Positions 10,542-19,049 of a stretch of 64,000 bases of DNA are shown in pieces (position 1 is the stretch's first letter; every line of letters begins with the position of its first letter). The DNA lies in contig CAIZZF010000030.1 of assembly GCA_903937385.1 (NCBI GenBank), positions 93,322 to 157,321 of the forward strand, written 5' to 3'. The translations under genes were made by a program, and so were the position numbers. The notes beneath the pieces are model-generated. The model ran no database searches and had not been told where the DNA came from. It saw nothing but the letters and a program-made list of their open reading frames with translations. Source of the stretch: an uncultured Holophagaceae bacterium (GTDB lineage Bacteria > Acidobacteriota > Holophagae > Holophagales > Holophagaceae).

Positions 10542-12451
10542 GCGGCCCCCTCGGGAGCGACGGGAGGGGTGCCATCCATAGGCAGCGCCAGGCAGAAGGT
10601 CGTGCCTCCGCCCGGCCGGTCCTGCGCCTGGATGGTGCCTCCGTGGGCCTGCATGATGGCCTTGCAGATGGCCAGCCCCAGGCCTACGCCGCCCTCGCCG
10701 GCGCCGGGCAGCCGGAAAAACTTGTCGAAGATCCGCTCCCGGAAGGCCTCGGGTATGCCGGGACCGCGATCCGCGACTTCCACGTGCAGCCAGGCGGGCT
10801 CACTCCAGGCCCGCAGGCTCACGGCCTCGCCCGGCGCGTGGCGCTGGGCGTTGGCCAGCAGGTTGAGGAGCACCTGCTCCAGCAGGGCCGCGTCGAAGGG
10901 AGCCAGGGCCAGCTGCTCCGGCAGGTCCACCTCCACGGGCAGGGCCCCAAGGCGGCGCTCCAGGCGGCCCAGGGCCGAGCCCAGGACTTCCTCCAGGGGC
11001 TGCCACTCCTTCTGCACCTGCACCGCGCCGCTCTCCAGCCGGGTGAGGTCCAGCAGGTTCCCCAGCAGGTGGGCCAGGCGCTCGCTCTCCTCCTGGATCA
11101 TGGCCAGCAGGTCGCGGCGGGTGGCCTCCGGCACCTCGCCCGGCAGCAGCAGGCTGCTGGCCGCGCCGTGGATGGCGGCCAGCGGGGTCCGCAGGTCGTG
11201 GCCGATGGCTCCGAGCAGGGTGCTGCGCATGCGCTCAGTCTCGCTCTGCACCTGGGCGCGCCGGGCCTCCTCCAGCCAGCGCAGGCGCTCCAGGGCCAGG
11301 GCGATCTGGACGGCGAAGGCCTTCAGCAGCTCCCAGGTCCGGGGCGGCAGGCCCTGGACGGCCTCAGTGAGGATGCGGAGGACACCCTCGCTGCGGTCGG
11401 TACCCGTCAGTGAGAGGCAGGTGGCGTCCCCCACGGGCAGCGGCTCGAGGGGATCTCCCAGGCGCTCGCCCTCGGCCAGCCGGGCGAGCAGCTCCGGCGG
11501 AGAGGGCAGCTCCGTGATGGCCAGCGGGCCCGGCAGTACCGCCCAGCCTTCGCCCTCGGGGAACAGCAGCCAGGCCTGGGCCTTGAAGACGCGCCGGATG
11601 TGCTCGGCGGCGGTCTGGGCGATCTCCTCGCGGGTGAGGCTGCGTGCCAGGGCCCGGCCCAGCAGGTAGAGAGAGGCCGCGTGCAGCTCCCGGCGCTTCA
11701 CGACCTGGGCCTGCTGCCGGAGCCGGCGCAGGAGGCCGACCACGACCTGGGCCGCCAACAGCATCAGCAGGAAGAAGAGCAGGTTCGGCCAGTGGTTCGC
11801 GGCCAGCTGGAAGCGCGGGGTCTCCAGCAGGAAGTTGTAGAGCAGCACGCTCATGACTGCGGAGAGCACACCCAGGCGGGCGCCCCAGCGGTGGCCGATG
11901 AAGATCACACCCAGCAGGTAGACGGGCAGGACCAGGGAGAGGCTGCCCTCGCGTGGCACCAGCCAGGCCAGGCCCGTGGCGGCGGCCAGCACCAGCAGGG
12001 CGCCCACCATGGCGCTGAAGTCGATGCTGCCGCCATCCTGGGTGGAGAGCTCGTGCCGGTCTTCGAGCACCACGAGCTCGGTGTCGAGGCCCCGCCGCTG
12101 CAGCTCGTCCGCCGTCGAGTGTCCCAGCCGCGCCCAGGGCCAGCGGTCCCGGGAGCGGCCCAGCACCAGGGCCTGCGCCCGGTTCCGGCGGCAGAGCTCC
12201 GCGAGGCCCTGGGCGAGGGTGGGCGCCTCCACCTGCTGCAGGTCAGCCCCCAGCCTCTGGGCCTCCTGCTGCCAGACCTGGATCTGCTCGGCGTCCTCGG
12301 CGGCGGTGCCGGGACCCCGGTCCACGAAGGCCGCGATCCAGGGCGCCGAGCGCTCGCGCGCCATCAGGAAACCCGCCTGGATGAGGCGCAGCGCATGGGC
12401 CTCCGAGCCGAGGGCCACAAGGATGGGGCGGGTGCCGGAGGGCGTTTCCAT
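10538..12451 (-). CDS. KdpD-like sensor histidine kinase lacking the N-terminal KdpD ATP-binding domain
   Basis: 637 residues from the ATG at 12451; a longer ORF runs into the repeat element upstream and is not supported. Order: universal-stress-protein domain (~8-132), four-TM DUF4118-type module (~148-240), GAF-like region (~260-390), HisKA with His418 (IGHDLRTPLAAIHG) and an ATPase with LLNLLANAQRHA, DRGPGIP and GVGLGLAICK. This is the C-terminal two thirds of KdpD; the ~230-residue KdpD domain with its Walker motif is absent. The sensed signal is therefore probably not identical to the E. coli protein. It is coupled to kdpE. Confidence 0.87.
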   Translation of the reverse strand: METPSGTRPILVALGSEAHALRLIQAGFLMARERSAPWIAAFVDRGPGTAAEDAEQIQVWQQEAQRLGADLQQVEAPTLAQGLAELCRRNRAQALVLGRSRDRWPWARLGHSTADELQRRGLDTELVVLEDRHELSTQDGGSIDFSAMVGALLVLAAATGLAWLVPREGSLSLVLPVYLLGVIFIGHRWGARLGVLSAVMSVLLYNFLLETPRFQLAANHWPNLLFFLLMLLAAQVVVGLLRRLRQQAQVVKRRELHAASLYLLGRALARSLTREEIAQTAAEHIRRVFKAQAWLLFPEGEGWAVLPGPLAITELPSPPELLARLAEGERLGDPLEPLPVGDATCLSLTGTDRSEGVLRILTEAVQGLPPRTWELLKAFAVQIALALERLRWLEEARRAQVQSETERMRSTLLGAIGHDLRTPLAAIHGAASSLLLPGEVPEATRRDLLAMIQEESERLAHLLGNLLDLTRLESGAVQVQKEWQPLEEVLGSALGRLERRLGALPVEVDLPEQLALAPFDAALLEQVLLNLLANAQRHAPGEAVSLRAWSEPAWLHVEVADRGPGIPEAFRERIFDKFFRLPGAGEGGVGLGLAICKAIMQAHGGTIQAQDRPGGGTTFCLALPMDGTPPVAPEGAA

Positions 12452-12467
12452 GAAGGGTCCAGAGTTA

Positions 12468-12735
12468 GAGTGCCTAACAAAACCCCACGGAGCCGCGCGA
12501 GGGGTGCCGGGCGAGCGAGGCAAGGAAGGCGAGTCGAAGCGTAGCAGGGACTACGGGAGACGAGCCTGACGAGGCCTCGGGAAGCCCGCCACCCCACGCC
12601 CGGAGGGAGGAAGCCAGGCAGGCGCCCCGCGGTGTCAGGTCCCTGGAACGATGTCTCGCATCGCCCTGCGGGCCCTTCCTTGCGGTGCATCCTGCCTGGC
12701 TTCCTCGCGGCACCGCGGGTTGTTGTTAGGCACTC
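12468..12735. repeat. attC-like 268-bp inverted-repeat element
   Basis: Perfect 13-nt terminal inverted repeats, GAGTGCCTAACAA at 12468-12480 and its complement at 12723-12735, with weaker pairing for ~20 nt further in. An internal perfect 16-nt inverted pair (12607-12622 and 12691-12706) lets the right arm fold in a second way. The outermost 7-mers GCCTAAC and GTTAGGC equal the R''/R' core sites of integron attC recombination sites. At 268 bp it is longer than the usual attC range (about 60-140 bp), and no integrase is visible. A MITE/REP-like mobile repeat is the main alternative. Confidence 0.65.
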
Positions 12736-12742
12736 CAAAGGC
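12727..12742 (+). promoter_or_regulatory. Possible sigma-54 -24/-12 element upstream of amt
   Basis: GGCAC followed by GC with exactly ten bases between GG (12729-12730) and GC (12741-12742), the spacing of sigma-54 promoters. The CAC part of the -24 box matches, but the TT of the -12 box does not. Ammonium transporter genes are often sigma-54/NtrC dependent, which makes the weak match worth noting. It overlaps the end of the inverted-repeat element. Confidence 0.25.
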
Positions 12743-12743
12743 C

Positions 12744-12765
12744 GCGCATAAAAAGCGCATAAAAA
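12744..12765 (+). repeat. Perfect tandem repeat of an 11-mer (GCGCATAAAAA x2)
   Basis: Two adjacent exact copies of GCGCATAAAAA, ~80-100 bp upstream of the amt start codon. The 11-bp period places both copies on the same helix face, as expected for a regulator binding site, but no known operator was matched. Confidence 0.5.
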
Positions 12766-12846
12766 GTCCGGGGGGCGGCCCCGGATCACCCCCACAGTTC
12801 TGCATACTTCCACCCGGGAAGCTATTCACGATTCGGAGGTAGCCTG

Positions 12847-14085
12847 ATGACACCCATGCCGCTCAACGTTGGTAACACCGCGTTCATCCTGCTCTGCGCC
12901 AGCCTGGTGATGCTGATGACGCCGGGTCTGGCCTTCTTCTACGGCGGCCTGGTGGGCCGGAAGAACGTGCTGACCATCATGACCCAGAGCTTCGTCTCCC
13001 TGGGCTGGACCACGGTGCTGTGGTTCGCCTTCGGGTACTCCATGTGCTTTGGCCCCACCTGGCACGGCATCGTGGGTGATCCCACCCACTACGCGTTCCT
13101 CAAGGGCATCACGTTGCACACCATGTACACGGGCAACGACGCGGGCATCCCGCTGATCGTGCACGTGTCCTACCAGATGATGTTCGCGATCATCACCCCG
13201 GCCCTCATCACCGGCGCCTTCGCCAACCGCGTGACCTTCAAGGCCTACTTCCTGTTCCTCACGGGCTGGCTGGTCTTCGTCTACTTCCCCTTCGTGCACA
13301 TGGTGTGGAGCCCGGACGGCATCCTGGCCAAGTGGGGCGTCCTGGACTTCGCGGGCGGCATCGTGGTGCACAACACCGCGGGCGTGGCGGCCCTGGCCTC
13401 GATCCTCTACGTGGGCCGCCGCAAGGTGGTGGAGAACACCCCCCACAACGTGCCCCTCATCGCGCTCGGCACCGGGCTCCTCTGGTTCGGCTGGTACGGC
13501 TTCAACGCCGGCTCCGAGCTGAAGGTGGACGAGATCACCGCCAGCGCCTACCTGAACACGGACATCGCCGCCTCCTTCGCCGCCGCCACCTGGATGCTGG
13601 TGGAGTGGATGAACGCCCACCAGCCCAAGTTCGTGGGCCTGCTCACCGGGGCCGTCGCCGGCCTGGCCACCATCACCCCCGCCGCGGGCTACGTCTCCCT
13701 CAGCACGGCCGCTCTCATCGGCATCCTGTCGGGCGTGATCTGCTACTACGCCGTGGCGCTGAAGAACCGCCTGGGCTGGGACGATGCGCTGGATGTCTGG
13801 GGCGTCCACGGCGTGGGCGGCTTCATCGGCGTCATCTTCCTGGGTATCTTCGCCTCCAAGGCCTGGAACCCGGCGGGCTCCGATGGCCTCCTCCTGGGCA
13901 ACGTGGGCTTCTTCGGCAAGCAGTGCGCGGCCGTGGCCATCTCCTCGGTGTGGGCCTTCGTCTTCACCTACGGCTGGCTCTGGATCATCGACCGGATCAC
14001 CCCAGTGCGGGTGAGCTCCGCCGCCGAGGTGACGGGTCTGGACGAGGTCCTGCAGGGCGAAGAGGCCTATCCACAGGGGCTGTAA
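12847..14085 (+). CDS. amt: Ammonium transporter (Amt/MEP/Rh family)
   Basis: 412-residue polytopic inner-membrane protein that conducts ammonium. It has ~11 hydrophobic helices, the N-terminal MTPGLAFFYGGLVGRKNVL block, and the twin pore histidines in GGIVVHNTAG and DVWGVHGVGGFIG. DFAGGIVVHNTAGVAAL is the Amt signature. There is no N-terminal signal peptide, and no PII (glnB/glnK) gene follows, unlike the usual glnK-amtB pairing. A good RBS (GGAGG) precedes the ATG by ~7 bp. The upstream region holds a tandem 11-mer and a weak sigma-54-like element. Confidence 0.96.
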   Translation: MTPMPLNVGNTAFILLCASLVMLMTPGLAFFYGGLVGRKNVLTIMTQSFVSLGWTTVLWFAFGYSMCFGPTWHGIVGDPTHYAFLKGITLHTMYTGNDAGIPLIVHVSYQMMFAIITPALITGAFANRVTFKAYFLFLTGWLVFVYFPFVHMVWSPDGILAKWGVLDFAGGIVVHNTAGVAALASILYVGRRKVVENTPHNVPLIALGTGLLWFGWYGFNAGSELKVDEITASAYLNTDIAASFAAATWMLVEWMNAHQPKFVGLLTGAVAGLATITPAAGYVSLSTAALIGILSGVICYYAVALKNRLGWDDALDVWGVHGVGGFIGVIFLGIFASKAWNPAGSDGLLLGNVGFFGKQCAAVAISSVWAFVFTYGWLWIIDRITPVRVSSAAEVTGLDEVLQGEEAYPQGL

Positions 14086-14273
14086 TAACGCCCCACGGCG
14101 GGTCGTAAGTAGGCGACCTGGGCATCGTAATTCATCTGCAGCGGTCTGTGGGGTGATCGGGCAAACCGGCGTTCCTGGGCTTGGTCTGTGCTATTGGATG
14201 GGGGTAGCCAGAAGGTGGACTCTTGCGTGCTAGATTGGGATTCTTCCGCACGCAGACCCAGCCAGGAGTGCCT

Positions 14274-16406
14274 TTGGCCGTCAGTCCCGACCACTCAGCG
14301 CCCGTCACCGCCTTGTCCCGCGAGCAGCGGATCAGGCTGTATCGGAACATCTACGCCGCCCGCCGGATCGACGACAAGGAGATCCTCGGGAAGCGCCAGA
14401 ACAAGGTCTTCTTCCAGATCAATGGCGTGGGCCACGAGGCCGTGCAGGCCGCGGCGGCCATGGTGTTCCGTCCGGGACACGACTGGTTCTTCTTCTACTA
14501 CCGGGACCGCGCCCTGGCCTATGGACTTGGCTACACGGCCCGGGAGATGTTCCTGGGTTCCGTTGGTGCGGGGGCAGATCCCGCCAGCGGCGGCCGCCAG
14601 ATGCCCAGCCACTGGGGGCATAAGGACCTGAACATCTTCACCACCTCCAGCCCCACCGGCAGCCAGCTGCTCCAGGCCGTGGGCGCGGCGGAGGCCGTGC
14701 TGCGGGCCGAGCGGATCGGTCTGCTCGAGCGCCTCGGCATCCACTCGGACGAGGTGGTGCTGACCAGCACCGGGGACGGCACCTGCAGCCAGGGTGAGTT
14801 CTGGGAGGCCGTCAGCAACGCCGTGAACCTGAAGGCGCCGGTGATCTTCCTGGTGGAGGACAACGGCTACGCCATCAGCACCCCCACCGAAGTGCAATAC
14901 TCCGGCGGCAACGTCGCCGCCCTGCTGCAGGGCTACGCGGCCCAGGGCCTGCTCATCCTGGATGAGGTCGACGGCTGCGATCCCCTGGCCAGCTACGCGG
15001 CGCTGCAGGCCGCTGCGGACTACGCCCGCGCCCGCCGGGGCCCGGCCCTGGTGCGGGCCAAGACGATCCGCCCTTACAGCCACTCGCTCTCCGATGACGA
15101 ACAGGCCTACAAGTCCAAGGCGCTGCGGGAGGCCGAGGCCCTCCGCGATCCGGTGACCAACTACGCCCAGCAGCTGGTGGCCTGGGGGGACCTCACCGAG
15201 GCGGAACTGGCTGCCCTCAAGGAGGAGGTCCAGGCCGAGATCAACACCGCCTGGGAGGGCGCCGAGACCGCGCCGGGCCCCGCGTCCGGCAGCTATTACC
15301 GGCACCTCTACAGCGAGGTGGTGGACCCAACAAGCCCGTCCTTCGACACCGAGGCCGCCGCCGGGGACCAGACCACGGGCGCCAAGACCATGATCGATCT
15401 CATCAACGCCACGCTGAAACACGAGATGGCGCGGGATCCCCGCATCCTGGTGTTTGGCGAAGACGTGGCCGATGTCAGCGCCAGCCATGACGACAACGCC
15501 GACGAGCTCAAGGGCAAGGGGGGCGTCTTCAAGGCGACCCACGGCCTGCAGAAGCGGTTCGGCCAGGACCGCGTCTTCAACACGCCCCTGGCCGAGGCCA
15601 CCATCGTGGGCCGGGCCATCGGCCTCGCCGTGCGCGGGTTCAAGCCCGTGGTGGAGATCCAGTTCTTCGACTACATCTGGCCCGCCATGCAGCAGCTGCG
15701 CGACGAGCTGGCCAACATCCGCTGGCGCTCCAACGGCGCCTTCGCGTCGCCCATGGTGGTCCGGGTGCCCATCGCCGGCTACCTCATGGGGGGCGGCACC
15801 TACCACAGCCAGTGCGGAGAGAGCATCTTCACCCACATCCCGGGCCTGCGGGTGATCTGCCCCAGCTCCGCGCTGGACGCGGCCGGCCTGCTGCGGACCG
15901 CGATCCGCTGCGAGGACCCCGTCCTGTTTCTCGAGCCCAAGCACCTTTACCGGCAGACCCACAACAAGGGCAATGACCCCGGGCCAGACTTCATGATCCC
16001 CTTTGGCAAGGCCCGCACCGTGCGCGAGGGCTCGGACCTGTCGGTCATTACCTTCGGAAACACGGTCCACCGGGCCGTCCAGGCCGCCCGCGAGGCCGAG
16101 AAGGAGGGCCTCTCCGTGGAGATCATCGACCTCCGCTCCCTCAATCCCTACGACTGGGAGGCCATCGAGCGCACGGTGAAGAAGACGAACCGCGTGCTGG
16201 TGGCCCATGAGGACACCCTGGCCTGGGGCTATGGCGCTGAACTGGCCGCGCGCATCGCTGACGAGCTGTTCTTCCACCTGGACGTCCCCGTGCGGCGCCT
16301 GGCGGCCAAGGACACCTGGGTGGCCTACAACCCCGCCCTGGAAGACGAGATCCTGCCCCAGCCCAAGGACTTCCTGGAGGCCTACCGCCGGCTGGCGATT
16401 GTCTAG
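14274..16406 (+). CDS. Fused alpha-beta E1 of a branched-chain/2-oxoacid dehydrogenase
   Basis: ~710 residues joining E1-alpha and E1-beta in one chain. It would decarboxylate branched-chain 2-oxo acids with thiamine diphosphate and pass the acyl group to lipoylated E2. The alpha half shows [17 protein letters not shown] and DNGYAIS (ThDP/Mg binding); the beta half shows [36 protein letters not shown] and EPKHLYR. The start is uncertain: the frame opens at a TTG (14223), but AGGAG at 14264-14268 fits a TTG start at 14274 better. No E2 or E3 gene is nearby, so they must lie elsewhere. Confidence 0.9.
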   Translation: MAVSPDHSAPVTALSREQRIRLYRNIYAARRIDDKEILGKRQNKVFFQINGVGHEAVQAAAAMVFRPGHDWFFFYYRDRALAYGLGYTAREMFLGSVGAGADPASGGRQMPSHWGHKDLNIFTTSSPTGSQLLQAVGAAEAVLRAERIGLLERLGIHSDEVVLTSTGDGTCSQGEFWEAVSNAVNLKAPVIFLVEDNGYAISTPTEVQYSGGNVAALLQGYAAQGLLILDEVDGCDPLASYAALQAAADYARARRGPALVRAKTIRPYSHSLSDDEQAYKSKALREAEALRDPVTNYAQQLVAWGDLTEAELAALKEEVQAEINTAWEGAETAPGPASGSYYRHLYSEVVDPTSPSFDTEAAAGDQTTGAKTMIDLINATLKHEMARDPRILVFGEDVADVSASHDDNADELKGKGGVFKATHGLQKRFGQDRVFNTPLAEATIVGRAIGLAVRGFKPVVEIQFFDYIWPAMQQLRDELANIRWRSNGAFASPMVVRVPIAGYLMGGGTYHSQCGESIFTHIPGLRVICPSSALDAAGLLRTAIRCEDPVLFLEPKHLYRQTHNKGNDPGPDFMIPFGKARTVREGSDLSVITFGNTVHRAVQAAREAEKEGLSVEIIDLRSLNPYDWEAIERTVKKTNRVLVAHEDTLAWGYGAELAARIADELFFHLDVPVRRLAAKDTWVAYNPALEDEILPQPKDFLEAYRRLAIV

Positions 16407-16465
16407 AAAATTTACTAGAAACTCTGTCTCGACCGATATCCTCCGTATCAACACCCGGAGGTGTC

Positions 16466-17272
16466 ATGAGAGTCGTATCGATCGCCCTTTTCCTAGCCGC
16501 CAGCACTGCCTTCGCCCAGCTGGGCGCTCCCTACAGCGCCCCGGCGGGACCTGAGCGGACCTGGACCCTGGGGGCCCAGACCTTCGGACCCACGCTGACA
16601 GGCCACTTCCAGGGTAAGCAGGACGGCCAGCCCATCCTGGTGGACCTGGACGCGGATCTCGGCCTGGGCAAGGACAAGGCCACGGCGGGTTTCTTTGTGG
16701 ACTACCAGGGACCCCGCTTCGCCTTGCAGGTCTCCAGCGGCACCACCGAGTATCTGGGTGACCGGGTGGTGAACCGGGTGGTGACGATCAACGGGACCAC
16801 GTATTCGGCTGGCAGCCGGGTCCAGTCCCACGTCAAGCTCGCCGCCGTGGATGGCATCTGGACCATCAAGTTCGTCAGCGACCCCACGGGCTGGCTGGGT
16901 GTGGACCTCGGGGTCAAGTCCTGGACCCTCGACATGGACGCGGCGGGCACCCTGCCACTGCCTGCACCCCAGACCCCCACCCGGGCCAGCACCCGCGTGA
17001 CGGTGCCCATCCCGCAGATCGGCCTGTCAGGCGGCGCCCGCGGGTACAACGGCGCGGTGGAAGCCAAGGCCTACGTGCACTACCTGGCCTACAAACAGGC
17101 CAAGTACACGCTGCTGGGCGCGGATGTCCGGGTGTTCCCGGTCAAGTGGTTCGGGCTGCGGGCCTTCTACGAGGGCGGCAAGTTCGATGTGCCCAAGGGC
17201 TCCGTGAAGGATGACCTGGAGTTCGTGCTGGAGTGCAAGGGCGTCGGCCTGGGCGCCGTGGTCCGGTTTTAA
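16466..17272 (+). CDS. Predicted outer-membrane beta-barrel protein, unknown function
   Basis: 268 residues. Clear signal peptide (MRVVSIALFLAASTAFAQ). The mature part alternates hydrophobic and polar residues in short strands (TWTLGAQTFGPTLTGHF, RFALQVSSGTTEYLG) and ends GLGAVVRF, with the terminal Phe used for outer-membrane insertion. No enzymatic motif is seen. A good RBS (GGAGG) precedes the ATG. It stands alone between the E1 gene and the cold-shock gene. It could be a small porin or an anchoring protein. Confidence 0.6.
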   Translation: MRVVSIALFLAASTAFAQLGAPYSAPAGPERTWTLGAQTFGPTLTGHFQGKQDGQPILVDLDADLGLGKDKATAGFFVDYQGPRFALQVSSGTTEYLGDRVVNRVVTINGTTYSAGSRVQSHVKLAAVDGIWTIKFVSDPTGWLGVDLGVKSWTLDMDAAGTLPLPAPQTPTRASTRVTVPIPQIGLSGGARGYNGAVEAKAYVHYLAYKQAKYTLLGADVRVFPVKWFGLRAFYEGGKFDVPKGSVKDDLEFVLECKGVGLGAVVRF

Positions 17273-17431
17273 AAAGTCTGAACTTCCCGAAAAAAAGAGA
17301 TAGACGAAGCCAATTCTGTCATGCTGATCCCCGTGACCCGTCAAGGGCGGACCTCACATATACGCTTTGACGGCCTTGTCTGGGGAAAGTCATCGCATCA
17401 TCATCACCAGACTATCTGCAGGAATACCGTC

Positions 17432-17635
17432 ATGGCTCAAGGCACCGTCAAGTGGTTCAACGCCGAGAAGGGCTTTGGTTTCATCACCCCCGATGAGGGC
17501 GGCGCTGATCTCTTTGTCCACCACACTGCTATCCAGGGCGGCGGCTTCCGCACGCTGGACGAGAACCAGCGCGTCAGCTTCGAAGTCGCCCAGGGCCAGA
17601 AGGGCCCCCAGGCCACCAACGTCCAGAAGCTCTAG
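17432..17635 (+). CDS. Cold-shock protein, CspA family
   Basis: 67-residue single-domain RNA chaperone that binds single-stranded nucleic acid. RNP1 is KGFGFITP and RNP2 is DLFVHHTAI, after the standard [12 protein letters not shown] start. The frame extends further upstream, but the protein begins at the ATG at 17432 by family length, with AGGAAT before it. A leader of >100 nt upstream and a strong terminator 20 bp after the stop make this a monocistronic unit. Such leaders often act as thermosensors, which is not shown here. Confidence 0.95.
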   Translation: MAQGTVKWFNAEKGFGFITPDEGGADLFVHHTAIQGGGFRTLDENQRVSFEVAQGQKGPQATNVQKL

Positions 17636-17654
17636 AGCCTCTGCCATCCCATTG

Positions 17655-17682
17655 AAAAGGCGGCCTTCGGGCCGCCTTTTTT
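17655..17682 (+). terminator. Intrinsic terminator of the cold-shock gene
   Basis: Perfect 7-bp GC stem GGCGGCC/GGCCGCC closed by a TTCG tetraloop, with A's before and six T's after. It lies 20 bp after the cold-shock stop codon. Confidence 0.93.
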
Positions 17683-17743
17683 GGGTTCTTCCGGGATATC
17701 TGGGATGCCCACGCTCCCTGGATTCATCCAGCTCGTGGGGGAA

Positions 17744-17865
17744 GGGCAACCACGCTCGCAGAGGATGCGGAGAGGGCTGAGGTTCGCAGAGAACAGCGGG
17801 CAACCCGGAGCCCTCAGCGCCCCTCGTCTTTTCTCTGCGAGAGTGCTTGCTTTTCCCTGAGTGCG
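17744..17865. repeat. Dispersed palindromic repeat, copy 2
   Basis: Second copy of the element at 7982-8116, sharing long stretches such as TCGCAGAGGATGCGGAGA and TTCGCAGAGAACAGCGGG. Its arms pair GCAACCACGCTCGCAGAG with GCAAGCACTCTCGCAGAG in reverse complement. It again lies between convergent genes, just after the cold-shock terminator. Differences between copies fall mainly in the loop-proximal region. Confidence 0.8.
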
Positions 17866-17877
17866 CCGGGCTGAAGG

Positions 17878-18222
17878 CTAGTGGTGCCCGTGGTTGTCCA
17901 CTGGGGCGGCCTTGCCGATGAACTCGGCCTTCCGGCCCAGGAAGATGACCCAGAGACCGTAGGCGGCCAGGCTGGCCACACCGATGGCGAAGAAGCCGGG
18001 CAGGGCCTTCGCCAGGCCCGGGTTCCGGAAGCTGAGCAGACCCAGGGCCGCGCCGAAGAGTCCCACCAGGATCAGCAGCAGGCCCCAGCGGCTCGCGGCC
18101 ACGGGATTCTGGGCGATCTCCTCGGGTAGGGTGCCGAGGGGGTTCTTTACTTCCCCAGCCACGTGAGTGCCCTGGAAGAGGAGGACGGCAGAGAGGATGA
18201 AGTAGAACACCAGGAAGATCAT
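17878..18222 (-). CDS. Small three-helix membrane protein, unknown
   Basis: 114 residues with three hydrophobic helices: MIFLVFYFILSAVLLF at the N-terminus, WGLLLILVGLFGAALGLLSF in the middle and FFAIGVASLAAYGLWVIFLG near the end. It ends in a His-containing tail (DNHGHH). The start at 18222 was preferred over longer in-frame ATGs because CTGGAGA lies at RBS distance and the TM begins at once. It diverges from the TetR gene, sharing its control region, so it may belong to the same regulon. Function is not recognised. Confidence 0.6.
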   Translation of the reverse strand: MIFLVFYFILSAVLLFQGTHVAGEVKNPLGTLPEEIAQNPVAASRWGLLLILVGLFGAALGLLSFRNPGLAKALPGFFAIGVASLAAYGLWVIFLGRKAEFIGKAAPVDNHGHH

Positions 18223-18312
18223 GGGCGGTCTCCAGAAGCTCCAGGATCGCATGAATGCTGGATCCATGGGATTGGAAGCAGGTTCTGAAATCCGGGGCTT
18301 GACTGTTTCAAA

Positions 18313-18356
18313 CGATCGATTAACACTTGAAAACGGATTGATCACTCGATTGATTA
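18313..18356. promoter_or_regulatory. Candidate TetR operator/promoter between divergent genes
   Basis: AT-rich stretch just upstream of the TetR ATG (18374), with three related 8-mers GATCGATT (18314), GATTGATC (18336) and GATTGATT (18348). GATTGATC and GATCGATT resemble half-sites. A TTGAAA at 18327 could serve as a -35 box. The divergent arrangement with the TetR gene is typical of autoregulation. Confidence 0.4.
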
Positions 18357-18373
18357 TTACCCTTAAGGTCCTC

Positions 18374-19048
18374 ATGGCTCCCTGCCCACCCCACCAAGAC
18401 ACCCGCTCCCGGCTCATCGAATCCGCCATCCTCCACTTCGCCGCCAAGGGCTACGACGGGACAGGCATCCGCGAGATCGCCAAGGGGGCCAATGCCAACT
18501 CGGCCCTGGTGACCTACCACTTCTGCGGCAAGGAGGGCCTTTTCCTGGAAGCCCTCAAGGCCGTGTTCTCCCGCAAGACCTCGCCCCTGGCCGGTCTGCA
18601 GCCCCCCCTCCCGGCGGGCGCTCCGGGGGCCAGGCAGGCGGCCCTGGAAGGGCTGCGAGCCTACCTCCGGGCCTTCATCACCGAGCTGATGTTCTGCGAT
18701 GCCAGGGATCCCGTGGATGAGGCCGCCATGGTACTCATGGCCCGGGAGATGCAGTCCCCCAGCGAGGCTTCGGCGCCGGTGCTCATGGCCCACGTTGAGC
18801 CCTACGTGACCTACCTCATGGCCTGCCTGTTCCTGCTGCGCCCGGACCTGGACGAGGAGGCGCTCTTCCTCATGGGGACCAGCATCCAGGGGCAGGTCCT
18901 GCACTTCCGGAACTCCCTTGGGATCATCCGCCTGCTCCGCGGCAACCCGGCCTTTCCAGAGGACCTGGAGAAGCTCATCCAGCACTTCATTGATTTCAGC
19001 CTGCGGGGACTCGGCGTCCCTGAGGCCTTCCCGCAGCCGAGGAACTGA
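18374..19048 (+). CDS. TetR-family repressor (CecR/DUF1956-like), efflux operon regulator
   Basis: 224 residues. N-terminal HTH: SRLIESAILHFAAKGYDG, then TGIREIAKGANANSALVTYHF, whose YHFCGKEGLFLEAL resembles the CecR/YbiH group. The C-terminal ligand domain has an aromatic/hydrophobic helix set. The ATG at 18374 (AAGG upstream) was chosen over an earlier in-frame start inside the intergenic operator region. Its stop is 1 bp before the TolC start, so it heads the TolC-adaptor-RND-nitroreductase operon and is likely its local repressor. Ligand unknown. Confidence 0.87.
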   Translation: MAPCPPHQDTRSRLIESAILHFAAKGYDGTGIREIAKGANANSALVTYHFCGKEGLFLEALKAVFSRKTSPLAGLQPPLPAGAPGARQAALEGLRAYLRAFITELMFCDARDPVDEAAMVLMAREMQSPSEASAPVLMAHVEPYVTYLMACLFLLRPDLDEEALFLMGTSIQGQVLHFRNSLGIIRLLRGNPAFPEDLEKLIQHFIDFSLRGLGVPEAFPQPRN

Positions 19049-19049
19049 C

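Larger units (their letters stand above)
12452..12846. other. 395-bp gap between divergent kdpD-like and amt genes
   Basis: The gap is almost filled by the 268-bp inverted-repeat element (12468-12735), followed by a perfect tandem 11-mer and the amt leader with a strong RBS (GGAGG before the ATG at 12847). Both genes must be transcribed from within or across the element. No coding sequence is credible here. Confidence 0.6.

Noticed and set aside
12468..12735. A full integron or IS element upstream of amt.
   Set aside because: No integrase, attI, cassette gene or transposase is present; only the repeat itself is supported.
14120..14220. GGGCAAACC followed by GGGGGTAGCC upstream of the E1 gene, suggesting a GEMM riboswitch.
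   Set aside because: Only the first motif fits; the GACGCAAAGCC part and the expected P2 pairing are absent.
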